From positions 80,923 through 144,922 of the forward strand of contig NZ_JAHBCL010000008.1 of assembly GCF_018390735.1 (NCBI RefSeq): 64,000 bases of DNA. Direction: 5' to 3'. Below are positions 34,558 to 43,550 of the stretch, one piece after another (within the stretch, counting starts at the first letter, position 1; every line of letters begins with the position of its first letter). This DNA comes from Fusibacter paucivorans. Lineage in GTDB: Bacteria > Bacillota > Clostridia > Peptostreptococcales > Acidaminobacteraceae. Under the pieces are notes generated by a model, which was not told where the DNA came from, searched no databases, and saw nothing but the letters and a program-made list of their open reading frames with translations. The translations under genes were made by a program, and so were the position numbers.

Positions 34558-35031
34558 ATGAAGGTAGGAATCATATTATACTCACAAACAGGCAATACCA
34601 GATCCGTTGCAAATCGTCTCGAAACGGCTCTCGCCAACGCAGGACATGATGTTATGTTGATGGAGGTTATGGTTAGCGGCAATGCGCCTCATCTCGAAAT
34701 TGTTGAGAAGCCTGACCCGTCGCCATTTGATCTTGTCATTTTTGGTGGACCGGTCCAGGGGTTCAACATTAGTCTCCCAATGAAGCAGTACTTGACAACA
34801 ATGCCCAATATAACGGGTAAGCGCTTTATTTGTTTTGCAACGCAGCAGCTTCCATTTAAGTGGATGGGCGGGGAGCGGTCGATCCGAAGTATGCGTGAGA
34901 TTGTCGAAGAGAAGGGTGGTCATTTTGTTGGACACGGTGTTATCAACTGGTCTCGAACAGATCGTGAAGCCAGAATAGAGCGCATGCTGGCGCATATGAT
35001 GCGGATGCTGGAAATTGATTTAATGGATTAA
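34558..35031 (+). CDS. Flavodoxin-like protein
   Basis: The 157-residue protein begins with the FMN phosphate loop SQTGNTRSVA (residues 9-18) and has the GGPVQGFNISLPMKQYL region of flavodoxins that stacks on the flavin. It is of the small flavodoxin type used as electron carrier in place of ferredoxin. AAAGGAGG stands just before the ATG. It is a single gene ended by a strong terminator. The partner enzymes are unknown. Confidence 0.88.
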   Translation: MKVGIILYSQTGNTRSVANRLETALANAGHDVMLMEVMVSGNAPHLEIVEKPDPSPFDLVIFGGPVQGFNISLPMKQYLTTMPNITGKRFICFATQQLPFKWMGGERSIRSMREIVEEKGGHFVGHGVINWSRTDREARIERMLAHMMRMLEIDLMD

Positions 35032-35069
35032 ATGCGGTGTAATGGAATGATTACATTATGCTTATGATT

Positions 35070-35104
35070 AAAAGACGCTGCCGAAATATCGGCAACGTCT
35101 TTTT
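35070..35104 (+). terminator. Intrinsic terminator after the flavodoxin-like gene
   Basis: AAAAGACG and TGCCGA on one side pair with TCGGCA and CGTCTTTT on the other, with a single mismatch, then TTTT. Confidence 0.88.
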
Positions 35105-35230
35105 GATTGGAATACTCTGTTGATTGAATGTGAATACTGCTTCTAGGGAAAGCATTTCATAGCCTCTAATCTGCTTACATATTTCAGATTTTACACTGAA
35201 GATCGTCTATGGATACATTTGATTTGTGAT

Positions 35231-36676
35231 TTAGAGATAAGTGGCCGTCATCATTTTTTTACGCGTATAGAATTCAACACCGTCTTTACCATTGGCGTGA
35301 AGATCACCATAAAATGAACTTTTGTAGCCGGAGAATGGGAAGAATGCCATTGGTGCCGGTACGCCCAGGTTAATGCCCAGCATGCCTGCATCAATAGTGT
35401 CGCGGAATTCTCTCACCGCATTAGCGCTGTTTGTGAAAAGACAGGCGCCATTGGCAAACGCAGACTGATTAGTAATGGCAATCGCCTCGGTTAATGTCTC
35501 TGCTCTGACAATGGATAAGACTGGTGCAAAAATCTCATCTGTCCATATTTTCATTCCCGGCTTGACATCATCAAAAATTGTTGCCCCTAGGAAGTATCCG
35601 ACACCTTTGCATGCATCGTCCAAACGACCATCTCTAACCAGTGTTGCGCCCTCTTGAATGCCTGTTTCGATATAGTTAAGGGTTTTGGCTTTATGCGCTT
35701 CCCGAATGACTGGTCCCAAGAAAACACCATCATCAAGACCGTTGCCGATCACGATGGCATCAGCCGCTGTTTTGAGTGCTGCGACGAGTTCATCGGCAAC
35801 GGTACCAACTGCGACGACAACGGAGCAGGCCATGCAGCGTTCACCGGCAGAACCAAATGCAGCACCAATAATATTTTTGACTGCATTTTGCAGGTTAGCA
35901 TCTGGGAGCACAATGGTGTGATTTTTTGCACCCGCAAGCGCCTGAACGCGTTTGCCGTTTGCGGCAGCGGTTTTATAGATGTATTCTGCAACAGGCTGAG
36001 AGCCGACGAAAGAGACGGCTTTAACATCCGGATGTTCTAAAATGCCGTTGACGACATCGTGAGCACCGTGAACAATATTGAAAACACCATCTGGGAATCC
36101 AGCTTCCTTTGTGAGTTCGGCGAGTCTGTTGGCAAGCAGCGGTGTCCGTTCGGAAGGTTTTAAAATAAATGTGTTGCCACAGGCGACGGCGAGCGGAAAC
36201 ATCCAGCACGGAACCATCATTGGGAAGTTAAAAGGCGTAATGCCGCCAATGACGCCGATTGGATAGCGCCACATACCAGATTCGACATTAGTGGCAATAT
36301 CGGGAAGCTGGGAGCCCATCATCAGCGTGGGCGCACCGCAGGCAAATTCGACGCATTCGATGCCGCGTTGAACTTCACCCATGGCTTCTCCGACGCTTTT
36401 GCCGTTTTCTTTTGTAATTAAGATTGCGAGTTCTTCCCAGTGTTCGACGAGCAGTTGCTGGTATTTAAAGAGGATACGCGCTCGGCGCGGCACTGCTGTC
36501 TTTGACCATGCTGGAAAGGCATTTTTTGCTGCTGTGACTGCTTTTTCAAAATCAGTTCTATTTGAAATGGGGACGTGAATAAGGACTTCACCAGTTGCAG
36601 GATTTGGGACCACTTCTGTTTTGTCGGATTCAGCAGCGATCCATTCGCCGTTAATATAATTTTTGGATATGTTCAT
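35231..36676 (-). CDS. CoA-acylating aldehyde dehydrogenase, methylmalonate-semialdehyde type
   Basis: The 481-residue enzyme belongs to the MmsA/IolA group, which oxidises semialdehydes with NAD and CoA to acyl-CoA. Seen are [36 protein letters not shown] and catalytic Cys in [15 protein letters not shown] lies before the ATG at 36676; the longer frame from 36751 overlaps the upstream gene and is rejected. It forms an operon with the iron alcohol dehydrogenase (45 bases apart), so an alcohol or hydroxyacid is probably oxidised to an aldehyde and then to a CoA ester, or the reverse. Methylmalonate semialdehyde need not be the true substrate. Confidence 0.92.
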   Translation of the reverse strand: MNISKNYINGEWIAAESDKTEVVPNPATGEVLIHVPISNRTDFEKAVTAAKNAFPAWSKTAVPRRARILFKYQQLLVEHWEELAILITKENGKSVGEAMGEVQRGIECVEFACGAPTLMMGSQLPDIATNVESGMWRYPIGVIGGITPFNFPMMVPCWMFPLAVACGNTFILKPSERTPLLANRLAELTKEAGFPDGVFNIVHGAHDVVNGILEHPDVKAVSFVGSQPVAEYIYKTAAANGKRVQALAGAKNHTIVLPDANLQNAVKNIIGAAFGSAGERCMACSVVVAVGTVADELVAALKTAADAIVIGNGLDDGVFLGPVIREAHKAKTLNYIETGIQEGATLVRDGRLDDACKGVGYFLGATIFDDVKPGMKIWTDEIFAPVLSIVRAETLTEAIAITNQSAFANGACLFTNSANAVREFRDTIDAGMLGINLGVPAPMAFFPFSGYKSSFYGDLHANGKDGVEFYTRKKMMTATYL

Positions 36677-36720
36677 TTTTATCACCTCATCAGTAGATTG
36701 GATTATCGTTTGGAATGTCG

Positions 36721-37905
36721 CTATTTGGCAGCATAATCGTAGTGGTAACATGTTCTATAGAGCTCAATGATTTCCGCATGCGTTGGAACGACAGGATTAT
36801 AATTAGGGCTGCCGCTTGCCAACGCATCAGTTGCCATTTTATCAAGTACTTCATTAAATTTTGCTTCATCAATGCCCCAGCCTTTTAAATTTGGAATATT
36901 GAGATCGTGACAAAGTCCCTTGATAACGGCAATGGCATGATCGGCCCAATCGCTGTCACTGTTGCAGGCAGCATCAGGATCAATTAATCTGCCAATAACG
37001 GCTAATTGCGGCGTTGCGGCCTCTTTGCTGAACGACAGACAGGCGGGCAGCAGCATGGCATTTGATATGCCGTGCGGGACGTGAAACAATGCGCCAATGG
37101 GTCTGGACATCCCATGAATTAACGTTACTGAAGCGTTGGAAAAGGCTACACCCGCCTGCATTGCTGCGAGAGACATTTTTTCGCGGGCATCAACATCGTC
37201 GCCATGCTCATAGACGCGTTTAATGTTTTTAGTAATGAGCTCAATCGCTGAAAGTGCGAAAGAATCGGTCATAGGGTGGGCACTTTTTGAAAAATAAGCT
37301 TCAATGGCGTGGCACAGTGCATCAAGGCCGGTTGCCGAGGTAACATTTTTAGGTGTTGTCAATGTAAGGAACGGGTCAACAATTGACATTCGCGGTAAAA
37401 AAGCACTTTGCTTAATCATCATTTTGACATCTTTTTCAAGGTTTGTGATGACAGCGACATTGGTTACCTCTGAACCGGTGCCGGCAGTGGTTGGTATGGC
37501 AATCACGGGCAGCGGTACGGTTTCTGCAATGCGTTTGCCGCCCATGAACTCGCCAATATACCCCTTGTTGGTGGCGACGACGGAAACGGCTTTTGCGGTG
37601 TCGATACAGCTGCCGCCGCCAATGGCGACAATGATATCGCAAGATTCAGCTTCACAAATGCGAAGGGCATCCTGTACAAAGGCATCAGAAGGCTCGCTGT
37701 TGGCATCTAAATAGTAGGCACATGAAATGCCTTTCGCGTTCAGCAAGACGGTACATTTTTCCACATAGCCTACTTTTTCCATAATTCGATCACTGACAAT
37801 CAGCGCTTTTTGCCCCAATGAAGCAGCCAATTCACCCAGTTGACTCAGAGAATCACGGCCATAAAGCAGTTTTTGCGGCATTTCAAAGTTTGAAAAAGAT
37901 TGCAT
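36721..37905 (-). CDS. Iron-containing alcohol dehydrogenase
   Basis: This 394-residue protein is a group III (iron-dependent) alcohol dehydrogenase: [12 protein letters not shown] dinucleotide site, [15 protein letters not shown], metal-ligand segments [12 protein letters not shown] and [26 protein letters not shown] abuts ATG 37911, so the next ATG (37905, seven-base spacer) is chosen. It is the first gene of a two-gene operon; the sigma-54-type promoter at 38078-38093 lies 170 bases upstream on the same strand. Its alcohol could be a hydroxyacid such as 4-hydroxybutyrate or 3-hydroxypropionate; sequence does not decide. Confidence 0.93.
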   Translation of the reverse strand: MQSFSNFEMPQKLLYGRDSLSQLGELAASLGQKALIVSDRIMEKVGYVEKCTVLLNAKGISCAYYLDANSEPSDAFVQDALRICEAESCDIIVAIGGGSCIDTAKAVSVVATNKGYIGEFMGGKRIAETVPLPVIAIPTTAGTGSEVTNVAVITNLEKDVKMMIKQSAFLPRMSIVDPFLTLTTPKNVTSATGLDALCHAIEAYFSKSAHPMTDSFALSAIELITKNIKRVYEHGDDVDAREKMSLAAMQAGVAFSNASVTLIHGMSRPIGALFHVPHGISNAMLLPACLSFSKEAATPQLAVIGRLIDPDAACNSDSDWADHAIAVIKGLCHDLNIPNLKGWGIDEAKFNEVLDKMATDALASGSPNYNPVVPTHAEIIELYRTCYHYDYAAK

Positions 37906-38000
37906 CTTCATTCCCCCTTAGATTATTTACATCAAATGTGTAACCGTTGTAGGATTGCAGCACTAGAGACAGTAAACACAGTATAAATCTCTTTGCGTAA

Positions 38001-38013
38001 ACCGTTCAACGGT
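38001..38013. promoter_or_regulatory. Perfect inverted repeat in the dehydrogenase leader
   Basis: ACCGTTCAACGGT has six-base arms around one base; it is downstream of the transcription start of the dehydrogenase operon. Confidence 0.35.
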
Positions 38014-38021
38014 CATTGAGC

Positions 38022-38039
38022 ACGTCGACGAAACGACGT
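38022..38039. promoter_or_regulatory. ACGTCG-N6-CGACGT element, leader copy
   Basis: Six-base inverted repeat that shares its half-site with the upstream element at 38133-38161. Possibly a downstream operator copy. Confidence 0.4.
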
Positions 38040-38077
38040 ATTGAATGTTCTCAGGTGCGCCACCTGCTTTATAACAT

Positions 38078-38093
38078 TGCAAAGATGATGCCA
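38078..38093 (-). promoter_or_regulatory. Sigma-54 (-24/-12) promoter of the dehydrogenase operon
   Basis: Read on the minus strand, TGGCATCATCTTTGCA fits TGGCAY-N6-TGCW with correct spacing; only the base after the Y departs from consensus. A hairpin CAGGTG-CGC-CACCTG (38052-38066) begins right at the expected start point. Confidence 0.85.
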
Positions 38094-38132
38094 AATAGAA
38101 AGTTTATACGAAAAAAAGCAGTTAATAGCTAT

Positions 38133-38161
38133 CACGTCGTTGGAAAGACTGGTTCGACGTG
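38133..38161. promoter_or_regulatory. Candidate UAS for the CBS/PAS activator
   Basis: CACGTCG (38133-38139) and CGACGTG (38155-38161) form a perfect seven-base inverted repeat with a 15-base spacer, centred about 55 bases upstream of -24. Confidence 0.5.
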
Positions 38162-38195
38162 CAGCGCAAAGATATAGGAGAAGAAGTGTTGTAAT

Positions 38196-38215
38196 GCAAT
38201 GCATAAGGGCATTGC
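38196..38215. promoter_or_regulatory. Further inverted repeat upstream of the dehydrogenase promoter
   Basis: GCAATGC and GCATTGC with six bases between, about 115 bases upstream of -24. It may be a second activator site. Confidence 0.35.
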
Positions 38216-38324
38216 TTCGAAATGTTCAAAAAATCATACATATCTTAACGGATACTGTTTTTATTTTCGAACAGTTTCAAAAATGTAACAGTGAACACAT
38301 CGTTTTTTGGTTTTTACTGGAAAA

Positions 38325-38356
38325 AAAGAAGGTGCTTTGAAAACGCACCTTCTTTA
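38325..38356. terminator. Terminator of the CBS/PAS activator gene
   Basis: AAAGAAGGTGC (38325-38335) and GCACCTTCTTT (38345-38355) are perfect arms; the minus-strand T-run follows. The gene's stop codon overlaps the stem. Confidence 0.85.
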
Positions 38357-40150
38357 CTGTAGATTATGTTTTTTCATTTTCATATAAAGGGTTGAACGCT
38401 GAATGTTCAATAATCTGGCAGCTGCGGCTTTATTACCGCTCGTCTGCTTCAAAGTTTCTAAGATCAACAGTTTTTCCTGCTGATCCATTACGGCTTTAAT
38501 ATTGCTTTCGACTTCATCGACACTGAGCTGATGTGCAGCTGCGACTTTGTGTCTTATGTTTTTGGGGAGATCTTCAGGTGATATCTCTGCCTGTTCTGTT
38601 AGACAGACCAGCATTTCACATAGGTTGATGATCTCACGAACATTGCCGTGCCAATTGTAGGCCTGAAGGATGAGCATGGCGGCTTTCGAGACTTTTTTTT
38701 CAGCGATTCCAAAGGCAGAACTGTATTGATGAATAAAATGATTAATCAATTTTGGAATATCTTCAGTTCGTTCTCTGAGTGGTGGCAAATGCAGGCGAAT
38801 AATATTGATTCGATAATACAGGTCTTCCCGAAATTGACCGGATTCTACCATAGATTCCATGTCGCGGTTTGTTGCGGCGATAATTCGGACGTTAATTTTT
38901 TTCCGATTGGTGCCGCCGACGCGTTCGACAACGCGTTCTTGGAGGACGCGAAGAATTTTTGCCTGCATGAGGAGCGGCATGTCGCCGATTTCGTCTAAAA
39001 AGATCGTACCGTTGTCAGCCTGTTCAAAACGGCCGGGTTTACCACCGCGTCGTGCATCGGTGAAAGCGCCCTCTTCATAACCAAAGAGTTCTGTTTCAAG
39101 CAGGTTTTCAGGAATGGCGGCACAGTTGACACTGATGAGCGGGCCATCTGAAAAAGCGCTCATGTCGTGGATTGCTTGAGCAAAAACTTCTTTTCCCGTA
39201 CCGCTTTCACCGGTGATCAAAACAGTGGCGGGTGTTACTGCCGCTTTTTTTGCAAGGCGCTTTGCGCTGAGCATTGCCGCACTGGTGCCGATAATTTTGT
39301 TGAGATGATAGAGATCGCGCTCTGAAAAGACAAATTCATTTTCGCTCGGTTTTTGTCTGGCATCATGGACGCGTCCCAAAATATGATAAAGCTGTGTAAC
39401 ATCCTGAAAAATGAGCATACCAATTGCGCCGACAACTTTCTTGCCATTAAAAATTGGGATACGATGGACGATCATATCGTGTCCTTGAATGCGCTGAATA
39501 AAACCTCGTTCTTCAGTGCCGTTTTTGACAACAATGTGAAGTCTTGTGTTTTCGATAACCTCTCGAACATCTTTGCCGATAATGGCATCCCGGCTCTTGC
39601 CGACAAATCGACAGTAAGCTTCGTTGAATTCGATGATTTTACAAGTTTGATCAATGACGACAACGCCTTCGTAGGCCGAATTGAGGACGAGTTTTAAGAT
39701 TTCCACATGATCAATTGTATCGCGAAAGTACTGTAGGTAGAAGGCGTTAGCTTTTAGAATATCAGTACGAGTGATAATGCCGAGCAGTTTTTTATCAGAA
39801 TCGACGACGGGCAGACAGCCGTCGCGCATTTGAATGGCTTTGTCAATTTTGTCTTTCGGCGATATCGTCGCAAATTCAGTTTCCATAACATATGACACAG
39901 GTGTTTCAAGGTTGCAGCTTTTAAAAAAAGCTTGGATCAGTGTTGATTTGGTAATTAATCCGAGCAGCGTACGTTGGTCAGAGACAACGGGAACGCTGTA
40001 AATATGATGTGCATTGAGTAAATCTGTCGCTTCTTTAAGTGTCTGATACGGATGGACAACATAGGGCTCGGGTGTCATCCATTTTTCTACGGGGGTATCG
40101 ATATGCAAATGATCGAAGGGCAAGTGATCAAATGCCTCGTAGTTCAGCAT
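38354..40150 (-). CDS. Sigma-54 activator with CBS pair and PAS domain
   Basis: The 598-residue regulator begins with two CBS repeats (about 18-80 and 82-142), which usually bind adenine nucleotides, followed by a PAS domain (about 150-260), the AAA+ motor with Walker A GESGTGKE and Walker B GTIFLDEIGD, and a Fis-type HTH (GNKAAAARLLNIQRSTL). The sigma-54 contact loop reads GAFTDA instead of GAFTGA. A GGAGG-type site precedes the ATG. It lies next to and co-directional with the dehydrogenase operon, the likely target. Energy charge plus another signal may thus govern alcohol/aldehyde metabolism. Confidence 0.92.
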   Translation of the reverse strand: MLNYEAFDHLPFDHLHIDTPVEKWMTPEPYVVHPYQTLKEATDLLNAHHIYSVPVVSDQRTLLGLITKSTLIQAFFKSCNLETPVSYVMETEFATISPKDKIDKAIQMRDGCLPVVDSDKKLLGIITRTDILKANAFYLQYFRDTIDHVEILKLVLNSAYEGVVVIDQTCKIIEFNEAYCRFVGKSRDAIIGKDVREVIENTRLHIVVKNGTEERGFIQRIQGHDMIVHRIPIFNGKKVVGAIGMLIFQDVTQLYHILGRVHDARQKPSENEFVFSERDLYHLNKIIGTSAAMLSAKRLAKKAAVTPATVLITGESGTGKEVFAQAIHDMSAFSDGPLISVNCAAIPENLLETELFGYEEGAFTDARRGGKPGRFEQADNGTIFLDEIGDMPLLMQAKILRVLQERVVERVGGTNRKKINVRIIAATNRDMESMVESGQFREDLYYRINIIRLHLPPLRERTEDIPKLINHFIHQYSSAFGIAEKKVSKAAMLILQAYNWHGNVREIINLCEMLVCLTEQAEISPEDLPKNIRHKVAAAHQLSVDEVESNIKAVMDQQEKLLILETLKQTSGNKAAAARLLNIQRSTLYMKMKKHNLQ

Positions 40151-40506
40151 GGCGGCCTCCTTCTAACACACGTCAAATGTTTGAATTTTTATTACAAACA
40201 TTATAGCATTACTATATGTGATAAATCAAAAAATAATTTTTCAATCATTTGCATTACAACCCCTCTGGTTGTTGAAATAAGGAAAACTCACGCTGTTCCA
40301 TTTATCTTTTCAATGACATTTTAAACGTTGCAATTTATACTAAGTATCAAAAAGAGTTATATATAATAAAATAATACTAATGTGTATACCAAACGCACAG
40401 CGATTACATACCGAATTCGTGCGGATGAATTACTGGTAATATCTTCATGGCTGTTAGTCATGATATAATGAGATATAGTTTTTAAAACAATCGGGAGATG
40501 TTGAAA

Positions 40507-41394
40507 ATGACCTTATTAAATTTTGAAATATTTAACATGGTAGTTCGCTGTCAAAGTTTTCAGAAAGCGGCAGAGCATTTAAATTTAACGCCTTCAGCCG
40601 TTAGTCATGCCATTACAAAGTTCGAAACAGAAATTGGTCTCAAACTTTTTGTACGGCATCGCAGCGGTGTTGAACTGACAGATGCCGGTTATATTTTATT
40701 GCCGTATATTCGTACGGTTATTAACGACGTGGCTCAGCTTGAACAAGTCGTGTCGCGAATTAAGGGGCTTGAGACGGGCTGTGTAAAAGTGGGCATGTTT
40801 AACAGCGTATGCGTGAACTGGATTCCAAATATCATTAAAGGGTATGCTAATGCACACCCCAATATTGATATTCAGATTTTTCAAGGTGGTTATGAGGATG
40901 TAGCAGCATGGATTGAAAATGCAACGATTGACATGGGGTTTGTTTCGTTATCAAGTGATTATCCGTTTGAAATTCAGCCGCTCTACAGAGATCCGCTTGT
41001 ATGCATTGTGCCAAAGGGCTTTCAGTGCAAGTCGCCGGGCATTGTGACAATAGAAGATTTAAAAGAACAGTATCTCGTCCATCAGAGCGAGGGCAATGAT
41101 GCGGAGACGAGCAATTATTTGAAATGCCATGATGTATCGGTGTCGGCACCGTTCCAAATTGAAGATGATCAATCACTGCTTGCGATTGTAGAAAGCGGTC
41201 TTGGGATTTGTCTTGTTCCCGAACTCGTCATTAAAAACGGCAATCACAATGTGGATGCTTATCCTATTTCACCAGAAGCCTATCGCGTTATTGGTCTTGC
41301 AGCGAGAGATGAAAAGAGTCTTTCACCTGTTGCAAGAAGCTTTTATGACTTTGTTTTACAATATATGAAGGCAGAAGGCATCTATAATGTATGA
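40507..41394 (+). CDS. LysR-family transcriptional regulator
   Basis: This 295-residue protein has the LysR winged helix (FNMVVRCQSFQKAAEHLNLTPSAVSHAITKFE) and a two-lobed co-inducer domain starting VKVGMFNSVCVNWIP. GGGAG (40493-40497) is too near to the ATG at 40498 and fits the one at 40507. The aminotransferase gene follows after 120 bases and is the nearest candidate target. The 40151-40506 gap upstream is A/T-rich, with a TATAAT near 40460 and no gene. Confidence 0.93.
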   Translation: MTLLNFEIFNMVVRCQSFQKAAEHLNLTPSAVSHAITKFETEIGLKLFVRHRSGVELTDAGYILLPYIRTVINDVAQLEQVVSRIKGLETGCVKVGMFNSVCVNWIPNIIKGYANAHPNIDIQIFQGGYEDVAAWIENATIDMGFVSLSSDYPFEIQPLYRDPLVCIVPKGFQCKSPGIVTIEDLKEQYLVHQSEGNDAETSNYLKCHDVSVSAPFQIEDDQSLLAIVESGLGICLVPELVIKNGNHNVDAYPISPEAYRVIGLAARDEKSLSPVARSFYDFVLQYMKAEGIYNV

Positions 41395-41514
41395 TGAAAA
41401 AAATTCATCTTAAAGTTGATTAAAATTAATTTTACTTAATATAAAAAATGTAATACACTAATCTCATAATAGAGATAAAGACAGTACTATCAAGAAATTT
41501 ACGTGGAGGTACAC

Positions 41515-42705
41515 ATGGCAAAGTATCAATTTGCAAAGCGCGTTGAAGGCATTCAGCCATCGGCGATTAAGGAACTTCTGGCGCTTGGCGCCGACCCTGA
41601 AGTGATCTCCTTTGGCGGCGGTTATCCTGACCCGGATTTATTTCCGCTGGATAAGCTAAGCGGTGTTTATCAGGAAGTGATTTTAGAAGAAGGAAAACAA
41701 GCGCTTCAATACTCGACAACAGAGGGGTTGCCGGCATTGCGCGAAAAAATAATTAAGCGGATGGCCCATATCGGTATTGAGTGCACAATGGATGAAGTGA
41801 TGATGATTTCAGGTGGACAGCAAGGGTTGGACTTGGTGTCAAAGCTCTTTATCAACGAAGGGGATGCCATTATATGTGAGAGTCCAACCTTTTTAGGAGC
41901 TTTGCTGTCTTTTAAGCCATATGGTCCGAAATTTGTTTCTGTTCCGCTTGAAGCCGATGGTATATCTATTGACCATTTGGAAGCCGCATTGAAAGAAAAT
42001 CCCAATACAAAGTTTATTTATACAATACCGGAATTTCAAAATCCAACTGGCGTCACGATGTCGCTTGAAAAGCGCAAAGCACTGCTGTCGCTGGCAAGTC
42101 AGCACAATGTGCTGATTTTAGAGGATAGTCCTTATCGTGAACTGCGTTATGAAGGTGATGTTTTGCCTTCTATTAAAAGTCTTGATACAGAAGGGCGCGT
42201 TATTCACTTAGGCAGTTTTTCAAAAATACTATGTCCCGGTTTGCGACTGGGCTGGGTGGTTGCACCTGCGGAGGTCATTGGCAAAATCAGCATGTTAAAA
42301 CTGGCTTCTGATACGCAGAACTCCACGCTGAACATGCATGCCGTCAATCGATTTATGGACAAATACGATATTGATTCACATATTGAAGTACTAAAGCAAA
42401 CGTACAAACGTAAAAAGGATTTGATGGTTGAAAACATGCGGACAAGTTTTCCGGATGCCGTTCAGTACACGAATCCTGAAGGGGGTCTATTCTCGTGGAT
42501 TACATTTCCAGAGCGCGTAGACACCGTTAAACTGATGCGTGAAACCCTGGCAGAGGCCAAAGTTGCCTATGTTCCGGGGCTGTCATTTTTCCCCACTAAA
42601 GTTGAGAATAATCACTGCCGTATCAACTATTCCTATATGCCGGATGAAAAAATTGAATTTGGCATTCAGGCGATTGGCCGTATTGTTCAAAATTACTTTA
42701 AGTAA
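41515..42705 (+). CDS. PLP-dependent aminotransferase, class I/II (2-aminoadipate-type)
   Basis: The 396-residue enzyme is a fold-I aminotransferase: SFGGGYPDPDLFP substrate segment, ISGGQQGLDLVSKLF cofactor loop, PEFQNPTG, ILEDSPYRELRYEGD and the PLP Lys in GSFSKILCPGLRLGW. It is of the LysN/ARO8-like kind, related to the enzyme half of MocR regulators but without the DNA-binding domain. GTGGAGG precedes ATG 41515. Likely substrates are 2-aminoadipate, branched or aromatic amino acids. It stands behind a LysR gene and ends in a hairpin plus terminator. Confidence 0.93.
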   Translation: MAKYQFAKRVEGIQPSAIKELLALGADPEVISFGGGYPDPDLFPLDKLSGVYQEVILEEGKQALQYSTTEGLPALREKIIKRMAHIGIECTMDEVMMISGGQQGLDLVSKLFINEGDAIICESPTFLGALLSFKPYGPKFVSVPLEADGISIDHLEAALKENPNTKFIYTIPEFQNPTGVTMSLEKRKALLSLASQHNVLILEDSPYRELRYEGDVLPSIKSLDTEGRVIHLGSFSKILCPGLRLGWVVAPAEVIGKISMLKLASDTQNSTLNMHAVNRFMDKYDIDSHIEVLKQTYKRKKDLMVENMRTSFPDAVQYTNPEGGLFSWITFPERVDTVKLMRETLAEAKVAYVPGLSFFPTKVENNHCRINYSYMPDEKIEFGIQAIGRIVQNYFK

Positions 42706-42741
42706 CCGTTATGTGAAGGTTGCAGCTCACATAACGTCTCT

Positions 42742-42764
42742 GGCGCCTTTGAGGCGCTTTTTTT
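42742..42764 (+). terminator. Intrinsic terminator after the aminotransferase
   Basis: GCGCCT pairs with AGGCGC, followed by seven T. A separate perfect ten-base inverted repeat (42707-42736) precedes it. Confidence 0.88.
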
Positions 42765-42939
42765 AATGCAATTGTTGAAGAAGCATACTTTTCAATTGTA
42801 TGCAAATGCGTTATAATGCTACTGAAACGCTGTAAACGAGATTAATGTGTTGCCATAACGATGCCGTTAAGGCGATTGAGTGACATGAAAATCGGCGGGT
42901 TCGTTGTTATTTTCCCTATAGAAGAAATAGAGGTGAGGT

Positions 42940-43317
42940 ATGTACCAAATTGTTCATATGTGTATCCGCGTAATGGATTTAGAAAAATCGTTGGCTTTTT
43001 ACCGCGACGCGTTTGGCTTTGAAGAGACGCGCCGAAAAGAATTTCCAGAAGATGCATTTTCTCTGGTCTTTATATCGGATGCCGACCGCAATTTTGAAAT
43101 TGAATTAACCTATAATTATAATCCTGAAAAGCCTTATGAACTCGGCAATGGCTACTCTCATTTGGGGATCGTTGTTGAAGATCTCGAAGCAAGTCATGCA
43201 CGCCATCAGGCGATGGGTTATGAAGTGACGAAATTAATGGGGCTGCCTAATCAGGCACCAAGATTTTATTTTATTGATGACCCTGACGGCTATAGCATTG
43301 AGGTTATCAGAAAATAG
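42940..43317 (+). CDS. Glyoxalase I-like VOC protein
   Basis: A 125-residue protein with two VOC half-domains. His6 (IVHMCIRV), Glu in NFEIELTY, His in YSHLGIVVED and Glu in YSIEVIRK are the four usual metal positions, so an active glyoxalase I-like metalloenzyme is plausible. It has FYRDAFGFEETRRKEFPEDAF, typical of lactoylglutathione lyase, though Clostridia often lack glutathione. GAGGTG before the ATG. It is a single gene behind a TATAAT at about 42812. Confidence 0.87.
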   Translation: MYQIVHMCIRVMDLEKSLAFYRDAFGFEETRRKEFPEDAFSLVFISDADRNFEIELTYNYNPEKPYELGNGYSHLGIVVEDLEASHARHQAMGYEVTKLMGLPNQAPRFYFIDDPDGYSIEVIRK

Positions 43318-43422
43318 CGACGATGAACCGCGCTGTTGTAAAAATATAAACTATTCAAGTACAAATACTGAGTAAAGAAAATTAAATCGATTGTAAAATC
43401 AATAAAAATGCTTTGACACAAG

Positions 43423-43452
43423 GACTGTCTCTTCAGAGGGACAGTCTTTTTT
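43423..43452 (+). terminator. Intrinsic terminator after the glyoxalase-like gene
   Basis: GACTGTCTCT and AGGGACAGTC pair with one wobble around TCAG, followed by six T. Confidence 0.85.
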
Positions 43453-43511
43453 AATAGGGAGTGCTGTACTTTTAAATGCTGATTGACGATGCGTTAAAAA
43501 GTGTATAAAAT

Positions 43512-43532
43512 AAAACTACCAATGGTAGTTTT
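43512..43532. promoter_or_regulatory. Candidate TetR operator
   Basis: AAAACTACC-AAT-GGTAGTTTT is a perfect nine-base inverted repeat. It follows TTGACG-N17-TAAAAT, a reasonable promoter, and lies 18 bases before the TetR start codon. Confidence 0.7.
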
Positions 43533-43550
43533 TGAAGGAGAAAGTTGATT

